Positions 14,247-22,890 of a stretch of 29,857 nt of DNA are shown piece by piece (the stretch's first letter is position 1; each line of letters begins with the position of its first letter). Position numbers and translations under genes: made by a program. This DNA is from an uncultured bacterium. Lineage in GTDB: Bacteria > Bacillota > Clostridia > Lachnospirales > Lachnospiraceae. Location of the stretch: positions 1 to 29,857 of the forward strand of contig CAJMQE010000047.1 in assembly GCA_905215405.1 (NCBI GenBank). The letters run 5' to 3'. Below the pieces are notes generated by a model, which was not told the origin of the DNA, did not search any database, and was given only the letters and a program-made list of their open reading frames with translations.

Positions 14247-16781
14247 ATGAAAAGTTCAGATATCAAAAGTAAAAAGCCGGTTATTTTAATCATACTATTT
14301 TTTATCACGGCAATTATCACGTATATTACAATTAATTTATCGGATACATCACCGGTAACGACATCTATGTCAGAGGCAACTTTGCCGGTGATCATGATGA
14401 GGACGGAGAATGGAACGTTATTCAATGAACTCCATGGTTATACATCCGACGTGGATGCAAGTCTGCTCAATGATTCCATTACACCACTTCCGGATGATAA
14501 AAAATTATCTGTAGTAATTAACAACTATGGAGAAACAATTGACAGCGTATCCTATAAGATCAGAGAACTAGATGATCTGTCACTGATCGAAAATACAACT
14601 GTGACAGATTTTACAAATGAAGGCAACTCAATGGTCGCTTTATTTAATATTAAGAATTTGATCGATAATAATACAGAATATCTGATGGAGATCAATATTT
14701 CGACACAAAATCATGAGACAATAAAGTACTATACGAAGATTATTTATAGTACTAATATCGGATTGCAGGATAAGATAGATTTTGTTATGAATTTTAATGC
14801 ATGTACATTTGATTCTTCCAGACTCGATGAAATATCCGGATATCTGGAAACAAAGGCTTCTGCTGATAATACAAATTATGGTAAGGTCAATATTAATTCT
14901 TCGAAAGCAATGGTCGGCTGGGGAGAACTTTATCCTATGGTCGAAATGACAATTGTTCCAACGATTAAGGAAATTAATAGCGAGGTATCTGCTATTTATA
15001 TGGAATATCAGATGGCAGCACAGAATTCATCTGGATCTTATGATACATACAATGTAAATGAGTATTACAGGATCAGGCAGTCAGGCGGAAAGATTTATCT
15101 TTTGAATTATGAAAGAGAAGCAAACCAGATTTTCGATAGTAAGAATGATCTGACGCAGAACACAAAAGTAACACTGGGTATTACAAGTAATCAGGATATT
15201 GATAAAAAGAGTAGTGCAAATGGAAATTACTCCTGTTTTGTAGATCAGGGAACTCTTTGGGAACTCTATGGCAAGGATTCAACATTTACCAAGGTATTTT
15301 CTTTTGATTCAGAGAGTGATGATCAGATTCGTGAGACTTACAACAAACATGACATTAAGGTCATGGATGTGGACGATCAGGGAAATGTTAATTTTATTGT
15401 TTATGGGTATATGAACAGAGGTGCTCATGAAGGTGAAGTAGGGGTATCGCTTTGTACCTACAATTATGAATCTAATCAGGTACATGAAAGGTTATATATA
15501 CCAGTCGATGTTCCATTTGATGTGTTACAGGAGAATGTAGGTGAGATCGCGTATGTCAGCGACAGCAATATTTTCTATATCATGCTGGACAATACATTGT
15601 ATTCAATTGACCTGACAAGTAAAGAAAAGATGGTCGAGGTAAGTAATCTGACAGATGCAACGCATGCAGTTTCACAGGATGGTTCTTCTATTGCATACAG
15701 CACGAATGGTGAAGAGTATAACACCGACGTGATTCGTATTTTTAACATTCAAAATGCGAGCAGCTATGAAATCAAAGCACCTGAAGGTGATAAGGTCAAG
15801 ATCCTTGGCTATATCAACAGCGATTGTGTATATGGAATTGCGCATGAAAGCGATATTACGACAGAAGCAGATGGAACAGTTTCGTTCCCAATGTATAAAA
15901 TAGAAATTATGAATAATGAGTATCAGGTCATCAAGGATTATCAGCAGGATGGTATCTATATCAGCTCAGCGACCGTTTCAGGGATGCGACTGAATCTTTC
16001 CCGTGTGGTCAAGAATGCAAGTGGTAATTACGAAAGTATTGCAATGGATCAGCTCATTAATAAAGATGAAAACGATAAAGAAAATACACTGACCCTTGAA
16101 ACTTCATCATCAGATAAACGTGCCACGGAGTTATATCTTGTGCTGCCTTCTGCAGCATCAGGAATCGACAAGGCATCTATGCGTTCATCAAAGGAAGTTA
16201 TATTTACAAGTGGGGAAACGATTCAGCTGGATGCAAAATTCCAGGATAAAGGCAGATATTATGTATATGGCTATGGAAAATTCCAGGGAAGTTATACAAG
16301 CCTTGAAAGGGCAATCACAAAAGCAAATGATACGTATGGAACTGTTTTGAATACGAGTGGAGATTACATCTGGAAAAGATATAGAAATACATCTGCCTCT
16401 ATTGCAATCAGTGGAACAGCAGGGGGATCTGATTCCCTGGCTGCGGCAGTCAAGATACTGTTGTCACAATCCGGTCATGATGTAGATGCAGCTGCGCAGA
16501 TGGCTGCAGGAAAAAGTGCGCTGGAAGTCATTGATAGTACAGAAGGAAAGCAGGCACTGAATATGAAAGGGGTTCCACTTGATAATATCCTGAGTTTCCT
16601 TGATGAGGGAATTCCTGTAATTGGTAGAATCGGAGATTCCTCCTATGCGATTTTGACAGGATATGATGCTAAAAATGTAGAGTATCTGGATGTGTCAACA
16701 GGAGCAAGTGTGTCATCTGGTATCACAGATGCATCAAAAGTGTTTGCTCAGTGGGGAAATATGTTCATTACTGCATATTAA
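14247..16781 (+). CDS. Membrane-anchored protein with beta-propeller-like middle and degenerate C39-like end
   Basis: The product is about 844 residues and I do not recognise the whole. A short basic N-terminus and one membrane helix (about residues 12-32, PVILIILFFITAIITYITI) put the rest outside the cell. Residues about 60-330 are beta-rich. The region about 330-600 has repeated short strand motifs (FSFDSESDD, VMDVDDQGNVNFIVYGY, LYSIDLTSKE, AVSQDGSSIAYS) like a beta-propeller. The last 170 residues resemble a peptidase C39-like fold: SLAAAVKILLSQSG, LDEGIPVIGRIGDSSYAILTGYD, KVFAQWGNMFITAY. The catalytic Cys is absent at the expected helix and the usual His is Tyr in SSYAILTGYD, so it should not be an active peptidase. 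The start could also be GTG 14241; both have a poor ribosome site. The YhaO gene follows after 67 bp. Confidence 0.7.
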   Translation: MKSSDIKSKKPVILIILFFITAIITYITINLSDTSPVTTSMSEATLPVIMMRTENGTLFNELHGYTSDVDASLLNDSITPLPDDKKLSVVINNYGETIDSVSYKIRELDDLSLIENTTVTDFTNEGNSMVALFNIKNLIDNNTEYLMEINISTQNHETIKYYTKIIYSTNIGLQDKIDFVMNFNACTFDSSRLDEISGYLETKASADNTNYGKVNINSSKAMVGWGELYPMVEMTIVPTIKEINSEVSAIYMEYQMAAQNSSGSYDTYNVNEYYRIRQSGGKIYLLNYEREANQIFDSKNDLTQNTKVTLGITSNQDIDKKSSANGNYSCFVDQGTLWELYGKDSTFTKVFSFDSESDDQIRETYNKHDIKVMDVDDQGNVNFIVYGYMNRGAHEGEVGVSLCTYNYESNQVHERLYIPVDVPFDVLQENVGEIAYVSDSNIFYIMLDNTLYSIDLTSKEKMVEVSNLTDATHAVSQDGSSIAYSTNGEEYNTDVIRIFNIQNASSYEIKAPEGDKVKILGYINSDCVYGIAHESDITTEADGTVSFPMYKIEIMNNEYQVIKDYQQDGIYISSATVSGMRLNLSRVVKNASGNYESIAMDQLINKDENDKENTLTLETSSSDKRATELYLVLPSAASGIDKASMRSSKEVIFTSGETIQLDAKFQDKGRYYVYGYGKFQGSYTSLERAITKANDTYGTVLNTSGDYIWKRYRNTSASIAISGTAGGSDSLAAAVKILLSQSGHDVDAAAQMAAGKSALEVIDSTEGKQALNMKGVPLDNILSFLDEGIPVIGRIGDSSYAILTGYDAKNVEYLDVSTGASVSSGITDASKVFAQWGNMFITAY

Positions 16782-16815
16782 GATAACGCAGTGAAGGATA
16801 GGTTAGAAATGAAAA

Positions 16816-16833
16816 GTATGTCGTAAGACATAC
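16816..16833 (+). other. Compact GNRA-loop hairpin before yhaO
   Basis: GTATGTC and GACATAC form a perfect 7-bp stem closed by GTAA, a GNRA-type tetraloop. It sits between the stop at 16781 and the GGAG ribosome site at 16839 of the next gene. There is no T-run, so it is not a terminator; it may stabilise mRNA or be incidental. Confidence 0.4.
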
Positions 16834-16848
16834 GGATTGGAGTGAAAT

Positions 16849-17892
16849 GTGAGATTTATGCATTTGGCAGATGTCCATCTGGGCCTGTTGCCGGATAAAG
16901 ATCAGAGATGGAGTGAACAACGAAGAGATGAGATCTTTCAGACATTTCGACAAACGATATTATCGGCGCCGGAAAAACAGATCGATCTGATTCTGATTGC
17001 AGGAGATCTCTTTCATGGCCAGCCGTTGAAAAAGGATCTGAAAGAAGTCAATTATTTGTTCGAAAAAATCAGGCCGGTAAGAGTTGTTCTGATTGCGGGA
17101 AATCATGACTATATCAGGAAAGATTCCTGCTATCGGAATTTTACGTGGGCAGAAAATGTTACGATGCTGAATCAGACGCAAATAAAATCGGTTACATTTG
17201 CAGATATTCAGACGACAGTATATGGTTGCAGTTATCACACCAGAGAGATCAGAGATGGAATCTATGATGGCTGTAAGCCAGATCAGAACGGTGGGATTCA
17301 TATCCTACTGGGTCATGGAGGAGATGCAACCCATGCTCCATTTGATTATCGGACGCTTATAAAAAATGGATTTGACTACTATGCATTTGGGCATATTCAT
17401 AAACCATTCGTTAGTGCAGACAGAAAGTTTGCCTATGCTGGATCACTGGAACCCACAGACAGAAACGATTATGGCCATCGGGGATATTTGATGGGAAAAA
17501 TCGATGAAGAGACTGGAAAAATAAGTTTGAAGTTCATAGCAGCAGCTAAACGGCAGTATATTCGTCTACTGGCAGAATGTGACCAGCAATCGACTAGCCA
17601 GTCGGTGGCAGAAGATATTAGAAAGCTGATCATAGAAAATGGTGAACAGAACATTTATCAGGTCGTTCTGCGGGGAATCAGAGATGAGGCAATATCATTT
17701 CATCCGCAGCCATATTTGAGAGATAAAAATATCATTGGTCTGGAGGATCAGACGCAAGTAAGCTATGATTATGAAGAATTGGAACAGTCCTATTCATCCA
17801 GTATTGTAGGGCAGGTCATCCATGATCTGAAAGATGAAGATCAGCAAGCGATGTTTTTTGCAGTCAATGCACTGATGCGTACAAAGAGGTAG
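16849..17892 (+). CDS. yhaO: YhaO/SbcD-like metallophosphoesterase (DNA nuclease subunit)
   Basis: This 347-residue calcineurin-like phosphoesterase is the nuclease half of an SbcCD/Mre11-Rad50-type pair. Metal-binding motifs run in order: LADVHLG (DxH), AGDLFH (GD), AGNHD (GNHD), LLGHGGD and FGHIHKP (GHxH). The C-terminal capping region is short. The start is GTG 16849, with GGAG 6 bases before. The partner ATPase starts 5 bases after this stop, so the two are translationally coupled. The length is closer to Bacillus YhaO than to full SbcD. Confidence 0.88.
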   Translation: MRFMHLADVHLGLLPDKDQRWSEQRRDEIFQTFRQTILSAPEKQIDLILIAGDLFHGQPLKKDLKEVNYLFEKIRPVRVVLIAGNHDYIRKDSCYRNFTWAENVTMLNQTQIKSVTFADIQTTVYGCSYHTREIRDGIYDGCKPDQNGGIHILLGHGGDATHAPFDYRTLIKNGFDYYAFGHIHKPFVSADRKFAYAGSLEPTDRNDYGHRGYLMGKIDEETGKISLKFIAAAKRQYIRLLAECDQQSTSQSVAEDIRKLIIENGEQNIYQVVLRGIRDEAISFHPQPYLRDKNIIGLEDQTQVSYDYEELEQSYSSSIVGQVIHDLKDEDQQAMFFAVNALMRTKR

Positions 17893-17897
17893 GAATA

Positions 17898-19568
17898 ATG
17901 TGGATACAAAAATTACATATTCATAATTTTGGTAAGCTTCATCAGACAGAGTTGACATTTACGGATGGAATCAATATCGTATATGGCGATAATGAGGCAG
18001 GAAAGACCACAGTTCATACGTTTATAAAATCTATGTTCTTTGGGGTCCTGCGGCACCGTGGACGGGCAGCTGCTAGTGATGAGTATACAAAATATGAACC
18101 ATGGAGCAGTCCTGCATGTTATGAGGGAAGCATGGAATTTGCACGTGGAAGTGACAGATATAAGATCAGGCGCAACTTTCAAAAGAATACAAAAAGTGTG
18201 AGCCTGACAGATATGGAAGTGGGAAGAAAGATCTCCGATGCAGATGACTGTATGGAGGAACTGATCCCCGGAATGAATGAAAATAATTATAATAGCACTG
18301 TTTCGGTCAGTCAGGGGCAGAGAGAAATCAGTAGTATTATCACGAACCTGAACCAGACCAGAAGTTCGGATATCAATGTGCAGCAAGCACTGGATATTTT
18401 GAATGGACAGAAAAAAGAGATGGATCAGAAAAAGCAGGCACTTGGTATCGAGGAAATCATTAGCCGTCTAAAGGAATATGATGATATTTCTCAGGAAGCT
18501 GAAACACTGAATCTGAAAATCCGTCAATTGCATATGCAGAAAAAGAATGTGCAGGAAGAATTGAGAATACAGTTACAGGCAGAACAGAAGCGAGCGAAGG
18601 AAACGATGAATGACACCGTGAGCGTAAATGCAGGAAGTCGTCCTGTTGGACAACGAAGTATGAATAGTAATAGTTCATTAGGTGGATCGGCTCCTCGTGA
18701 TCTGGATGGTCGAAATGGTCTGGACAGAATTCTTGATATTCTGACGGTGGCAATGGTAGCAGCTTTTGTAGCCGGACTTGTGACCGAACGGCTGTTGATC
18801 AGTCTGCTTGCAGGTATCTGTTTTGTGATATGCATTCTGGTGGCTCTCAGAATGAGAAAAAAGCAGAGGAAAAGCCAGTACAGAACGCAGGAAGAAAATG
18901 AGGAAACGGATCTGTTCATACAGGATCCCACAGTTCCTGTAGCCAGAAAAGTGGAAGTCGAATCAGCAGGAATACGGCAGAAACTTCAGCAGGTCCAGAC
19001 AGAACTGGAACGGGCGGAATGGGAGAAAGATTCCCTTCTCGAAAAGAGTAACAGAAGAGAGCAGCTGAAAGAAGAACTGGAAGAAAAAAATGTTCTGCTT
19101 GACCAATATAACAGGCAGATTCAGTCGATCATGCTGGCAATCAGTACAATACGGCGGCATGCGAAGAATATTGAATCAGATTTTGGTGATAATCTCAACG
19201 ATATGGCATCTGAATACATAAGCAGATTTACAAGAGGAAAATATGATGATCTTTGTATCTGCGATGGGATGAAAGTCACGGTTAGTGAAGAGGGCCATGT
19301 TGTCGATATGAATAGTGTCAGTTATGCGACAAAAGAACAGATACGGCTGAGTGTCAGACTGGCAGCGTCCCGTATACTGTTTCAGGGAGAAAAGCTTCCG
19401 CTTATTTTGGATGAGGCTTTTGCCCATTTTGATCATACACGGCTGGAAGATACGTTATTGTCTCTTGCAGCAATGAAAACACAGATTATAATATTTACCT
19501 GTACGAACAGGGAAATTGATGTACTAAATAATGAAAATGTACCATTTAATCTGGTAAAACTTGACTGA
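17898..19568 (+). CDS. yhaN: YhaN/SbcC-like AAA ATPase with internal membrane segments
   Basis: The 556-residue product is the Rad50-like partner of YhaO. The N-terminus has the P-loop GDNEAGKTT (about 31-39) in a typical SMC/Rad50 start. The C-terminus has YATKEQIRLSVRLAASRI as the signature region and LPLILDEAFAHFD (about 497-509) as Walker B. Coiled-coil segments are short (about 165-240 and 350-420). Between them are two hydrophobic helices (about 280-316), suggesting the hinge is anchored in the membrane, as proposed for YhaN. It is much shorter than SbcC or Bacillus YhaN (about 960 residues), with most of the coil missing and no zinc hook CxxC. It ends 21 bp before the class A PBP gene. 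Confidence 0.85.
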   Translation: MWIQKLHIHNFGKLHQTELTFTDGINIVYGDNEAGKTTVHTFIKSMFFGVLRHRGRAAASDEYTKYEPWSSPACYEGSMEFARGSDRYKIRRNFQKNTKSVSLTDMEVGRKISDADDCMEELIPGMNENNYNSTVSVSQGQREISSIITNLNQTRSSDINVQQALDILNGQKKEMDQKKQALGIEEIISRLKEYDDISQEAETLNLKIRQLHMQKKNVQEELRIQLQAEQKRAKETMNDTVSVNAGSRPVGQRSMNSNSSLGGSAPRDLDGRNGLDRILDILTVAMVAAFVAGLVTERLLISLLAGICFVICILVALRMRKKQRKSQYRTQEENEETDLFIQDPTVPVARKVEVESAGIRQKLQQVQTELERAEWEKDSLLEKSNRREQLKEELEEKNVLLDQYNRQIQSIMLAISTIRRHAKNIESDFGDNLNDMASEYISRFTRGKYDDLCICDGMKVTVSEEGHVVDMNSVSYATKEQIRLSVRLAASRILFQGEKLPLILDEAFAHFDHTRLEDTLLSLAAMKTQIIIFTCTNREIDVLNNENVPFNLVKLD

Positions 19569-19589
19569 CATGGAAAGGTGTGAATTTGG

Positions 19590-22115
19590 ATGGCAGATAG
19601 AATAGACGATATGAGAACTAAAAGCATTGATGTTGCTGGCGTCAGAAATAGCGTCAGAGGAGGTACTGGAAGCAGAACAACAGCGGACAGGACAACAGGT
19701 ACCAGAATTGCATCTACAGGTAGTACAAATGGAACCAGAAAGAATACAGCGAAAGCTACTGGAACAGCAACAAGTGGTTCAAAAGCAGGTAAAAATGCTG
19801 GAAAAGGAAAAAAAGGCAGTACCAAAAGAAAAGGAAAAAAGAAGTTAACAGCGAAGAAAAGAAGACGTAAAATTATCAGAAGAGTGATTCTGATGATCTT
19901 TGGCGTGCTTTTTGCTGTTGGAATGATCATCTTTGGACCAACACTTGTTAAAATCGTAAAGCTCCAACAGGCAGCAAAGGAATTGGTTGACAACAGCTCT
20001 AAAGATACATTTATGGCAACGCAGAACACCGTTATTTATGACAATGATGGAAATGAACTTTGTACAATGCGTGATTCCAAAGATCTTTATTATGTGGAAT
20101 ACAACGATATTCCGACCGATATTGTTAATGCATTTATTGTAATGGAAGATAAAAAGTTCTATGAACATGGTGGAATTGATATTAAAGGTATTATGCGTGC
20201 GATTATCGCAAATCAGAAGAGCAATAAGATCAGTCAGGGTGCAAGTACTATTACCCAGCAGCTGGCTCGTAACATTTTCCTATCGACCGAACAGACGTGG
20301 GAACGTAAGGTAGAAGAAATGTTCATTGCGATGGGAATGGAAAAGAAGTACACGAAACAGGAAATCTTAGAGTTCTATCTCAATAATATTTATTTTGCAA
20401 ATGGATATTACGGGGTAGAGGCAGCAGCAAGAGGGTATTTTAATAAATCAGTTGGAGATCTGACACTGGCACAACAGGCATTTATTGCGGCAATTCCAAA
20501 TAGTCCGTCAAGATATAATCCACTTGAAAATTTTGATGCGACACAGACCAGACAGCAGCTGATCTTAAAGACGATGTACGATAATGATATTATCAATACT
20601 GGCGAGTATTATGCAGCACTGGATGAGGAAATTGTCCTGGATCAGCCCGAAAAGTCAAATAACAATTCAGTCGAGACTTATGTTCGTCGTTGTGCGACAG
20701 AGTCAATGATGCAGGCTTATGGATTTGAATTCCGGTATACATTTGATTCTGAGGATGATTATAATACGTATAAAGACAATTATGACAGTGTCTATACCCT
20801 TTATCAGCAGAAGCTTTTAAGCGGTGGATATAGTGTCTATACGTCGATTAATATGGATATTCAGAATCAGTTGCAAAGTTCGATAGATAATAATCTGGCG
20901 AAATATACAACGATGAGTGACGATGGAATTTATGAAATGCAGGGAGCGGCGACCTGTATCGATAATACAACCGGAAATGTTGTCGCGATTGTAGGTGGCC
21001 GAAGTCAGGAATTATCAGGATACACGCTGAACAGAGCATTTCAGAGTTACAGGCAGCCAGGTAGTTCCATTAAACCTTTGAGTGTATATACACCATATCT
21101 GCAGCTCGGCAATACGCCAGATACGATTGTTGTGGATGAAGCGATTGAAGGTGGACCAAAGAACGCAGATAATACGTATGCAGGTTCTATGACACTCAGG
21201 GATGCAGTTAAATTATCGAAGAATACGGTAGCATGGAAGGTCTATGAACAAATCACGCCACAGGCCGGCAGTTCGTTCCTGATGAATATGATGTTCAAGA
21301 AGATCTGGCCAGATAAAGATCTTATTGCACCTGCTCTTGGTGGTTTCACTTATGGTGTTACAACAGAGGAAATGGCTGGCGGATATGCAGCAATTGCAAA
21401 TGATGGCGTATTCAGAAAGCCAACATGTATTACAACAATTAAAAATGCGGATGGCAAAAAGATTGTTGATGAAACATCTAGAGGAACCCGTGTTTACGAA
21501 AGTAAAGCAGCAAGAATGATGATCGATATGATGAAGACAGTTGTGGAAAGTGGTACTGGTACAGCAGCCAAGACTTCTAATGCAATTGTTGCAGGTAAGA
21601 CTGGTACAACAAACTCAAATAAGGATTCCTGGTTCGTTGGATTTAGTAAATATTATACAACGAGTGTATGGATGGGATATGATATGCCTAAAGAAATGAC
21701 CAGTCCAGGTAAGGTTACTTGTGCGATCTGGAAGGACTTTATGGAAAGTATCCATACCGGTCTTGAGTTAGCAGATTTCCCAACTTATACAACGAGCAGT
21801 CAGGAAACACAGACAGAAGCTGAAACAACTGCACCACAGGAAGTGGAAACAGAAACACAGACAACAGCTATTCAGCCATCAACTGCAGCAAAGGGCGATC
21901 AGGATGCAAATACCAATGGCTTAGGTGACCAGGATGCAAATCAGTTACCTGCAGGTGGAGATAAGAATTCAAATAGTAATAACGGAAACAGCAGCAACAA
22001 TGCAAAACCAGCTGAAACACAGTCAGCAGCACAGAAACAGACTGCGGCTGCTGGTGATCAAGATTCCCATTTACAGGGAGGCGATCAGGACGCTAATTTG
22101 TCAGGAGACAATTAA
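19590..22115 (+). CDS. Class A penicillin-binding protein, PBP1A family
   Basis: This bifunctional peptidoglycan synthase has 841 residues. A long basic cytoplasmic tail rich in Thr, Gly and Lys (about 1-90) precedes one membrane helix (about 95-117). The GT51 glycosyltransferase domain (about 150-330) has VMEDKKFYEHGGID with the catalytic Glu, GASTITQQLARN and the matching LNNIYFANGYYGVEAAA. The transpeptidase domain has SSIK (SxxK, about 491), SKN (SxN) and AGKTGTTNSN (KTG, about 669), all intact. The C-terminal tail (about 735-841) is Thr/Gln/Asn-rich with repeated GDQDAN-like units and is probably disordered on the cell surface. GGAAAGGTG precedes the ATG. It can make cross-linked wall even if the class B PBP is split, though not replace its septal role. 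Confidence 0.94.
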   Translation: MADRIDDMRTKSIDVAGVRNSVRGGTGSRTTADRTTGTRIASTGSTNGTRKNTAKATGTATSGSKAGKNAGKGKKGSTKRKGKKKLTAKKRRRKIIRRVILMIFGVLFAVGMIIFGPTLVKIVKLQQAAKELVDNSSKDTFMATQNTVIYDNDGNELCTMRDSKDLYYVEYNDIPTDIVNAFIVMEDKKFYEHGGIDIKGIMRAIIANQKSNKISQGASTITQQLARNIFLSTEQTWERKVEEMFIAMGMEKKYTKQEILEFYLNNIYFANGYYGVEAAARGYFNKSVGDLTLAQQAFIAAIPNSPSRYNPLENFDATQTRQQLILKTMYDNDIINTGEYYAALDEEIVLDQPEKSNNNSVETYVRRCATESMMQAYGFEFRYTFDSEDDYNTYKDNYDSVYTLYQQKLLSGGYSVYTSINMDIQNQLQSSIDNNLAKYTTMSDDGIYEMQGAATCIDNTTGNVVAIVGGRSQELSGYTLNRAFQSYRQPGSSIKPLSVYTPYLQLGNTPDTIVVDEAIEGGPKNADNTYAGSMTLRDAVKLSKNTVAWKVYEQITPQAGSSFLMNMMFKKIWPDKDLIAPALGGFTYGVTTEEMAGGYAAIANDGVFRKPTCITTIKNADGKKIVDETSRGTRVYESKAARMMIDMMKTVVESGTGTAAKTSNAIVAGKTGTTNSNKDSWFVGFSKYYTTSVWMGYDMPKEMTSPGKVTCAIWKDFMESIHTGLELADFPTYTTSSQETQTEAETTAPQEVETETQTTAIQPSTAAKGDQDANTNGLGDQDANQLPAGGDKNSNSNNGNSSNNAKPAETQSAAQKQTAAAGDQDSHLQGGDQDANLSGDN

Positions 22116-22194
22116 ATATCACAAATTAGGCGCTCTAATCAGCAATTTTAAAATGATTTGATAAAGCAAAAATGAATAACTTTTTGAATTAAAT

Positions 22195-22270
22195 AGTACT
22201 ACAGGCTGAAAGTTCCACTTGCTAAGATGCTTCATTTTCGGTAAAATGGAATACAGTCTGTAGTACTTTT
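22195..22270 (+). terminator. Long-armed hairpin between the PBP and HD nucleotidase genes (terminator or leader)
   Basis: Arms at 22195-22208 (AGTACTACAGGCTG) and 22254-22267 (CAGTCTGTAGTACT) pair over 14 bp with one G-U, closing a 45-base loop. The loop contains a second hairpin, CATTTT-CGGT-AAAATG. Four T follow at 22267-22270. It is likely the PBP terminator, but the long structured loop and closeness to the next start (24 bp) leave open a regulatory leader. Confidence 0.55.
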
Positions 22271-22293
22271 ATCGTTAGAGAGGAGCTGGAATT

Positions 22294-22875
22294 ATGAAAG
22301 AAAATCAATTTTATGCGATGTTATCAAGAATGAAATTCATTAACCGGTGGGGACTCATGAGAAATACCAGAAATGAGAATATTTGCGAACATAGTCTGGA
22401 AACAGCTTATGTGGCTCATGCACTTGGAATTATTAATAATGAAGTATTTCATGGTGACATAGATGCAAACCAGCTCGCAGTGGTGGCTATGTACCACGAT
22501 GTGACAGAAATTATCACAGGTGATATGCCAACACCTGTAAAATATCATAATCCGGTGATCCGGGATGCTTACCGTGAGGTAGAGGAAGTTGCAAAGAACC
22601 AGCTGATGCAGGGGTTGCCTTCCGATCTGGTACCAAGATATGATGCTGTCGTTGGAGAAAATGAAGACGAACAGATCAACAGGTACGTTAAAGCAGCGGA
22701 CAAGATTTCGGCACTGATCAAGTGTATAGAAGAAAAAGGTATGGGAAACAGCGATTTTGCAAAGGCAGAATCAACAATTGCCAGAAGTATAGAAGAAATG
22801 GAACTTCCAGAGGTAAAATACTTTATGGAACATTTTATGGAATCTTACAAACTGACATTAGATGAATCAAATTAA
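22294..22875 (+). CDS. yfbR: HD-domain 5'-deoxynucleotidase, YfbR family
   Basis: This 193-residue metal-dependent phosphohydrolase probably removes phosphate from deoxynucleoside 5'-monophosphates. Metal ligands are the His in NICEHSLETAYVA (about 33), His-Asp in MYHDVTEIITGDMPTP (about 68-69) and Asp in KAADKISALIKC (about 137). The EHS, YHDxxE and TGDMPTPVK pattern is typical of YfbR. AGGAG precedes the ATG. It sits 15 bp before topB and is probably cotranscribed with it, a nucleotide-pool plus DNA-topology pairing common in Lachnospiraceae. Confidence 0.9.
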   Translation: MKENQFYAMLSRMKFINRWGLMRNTRNENICEHSLETAYVAHALGIINNEVFHGDIDANQLAVVAMYHDVTEIITGDMPTPVKYHNPVIRDAYREVEEVAKNQLMQGLPSDLVPRYDAVVGENEDEQINRYVKAADKISALIKCIEEKGMGNSDFAKAESTIARSIEEMELPEVKYFMEHFMESYKLTLDESN

Positions 22876-22890
22876 ATTGGGAGCGAAATA

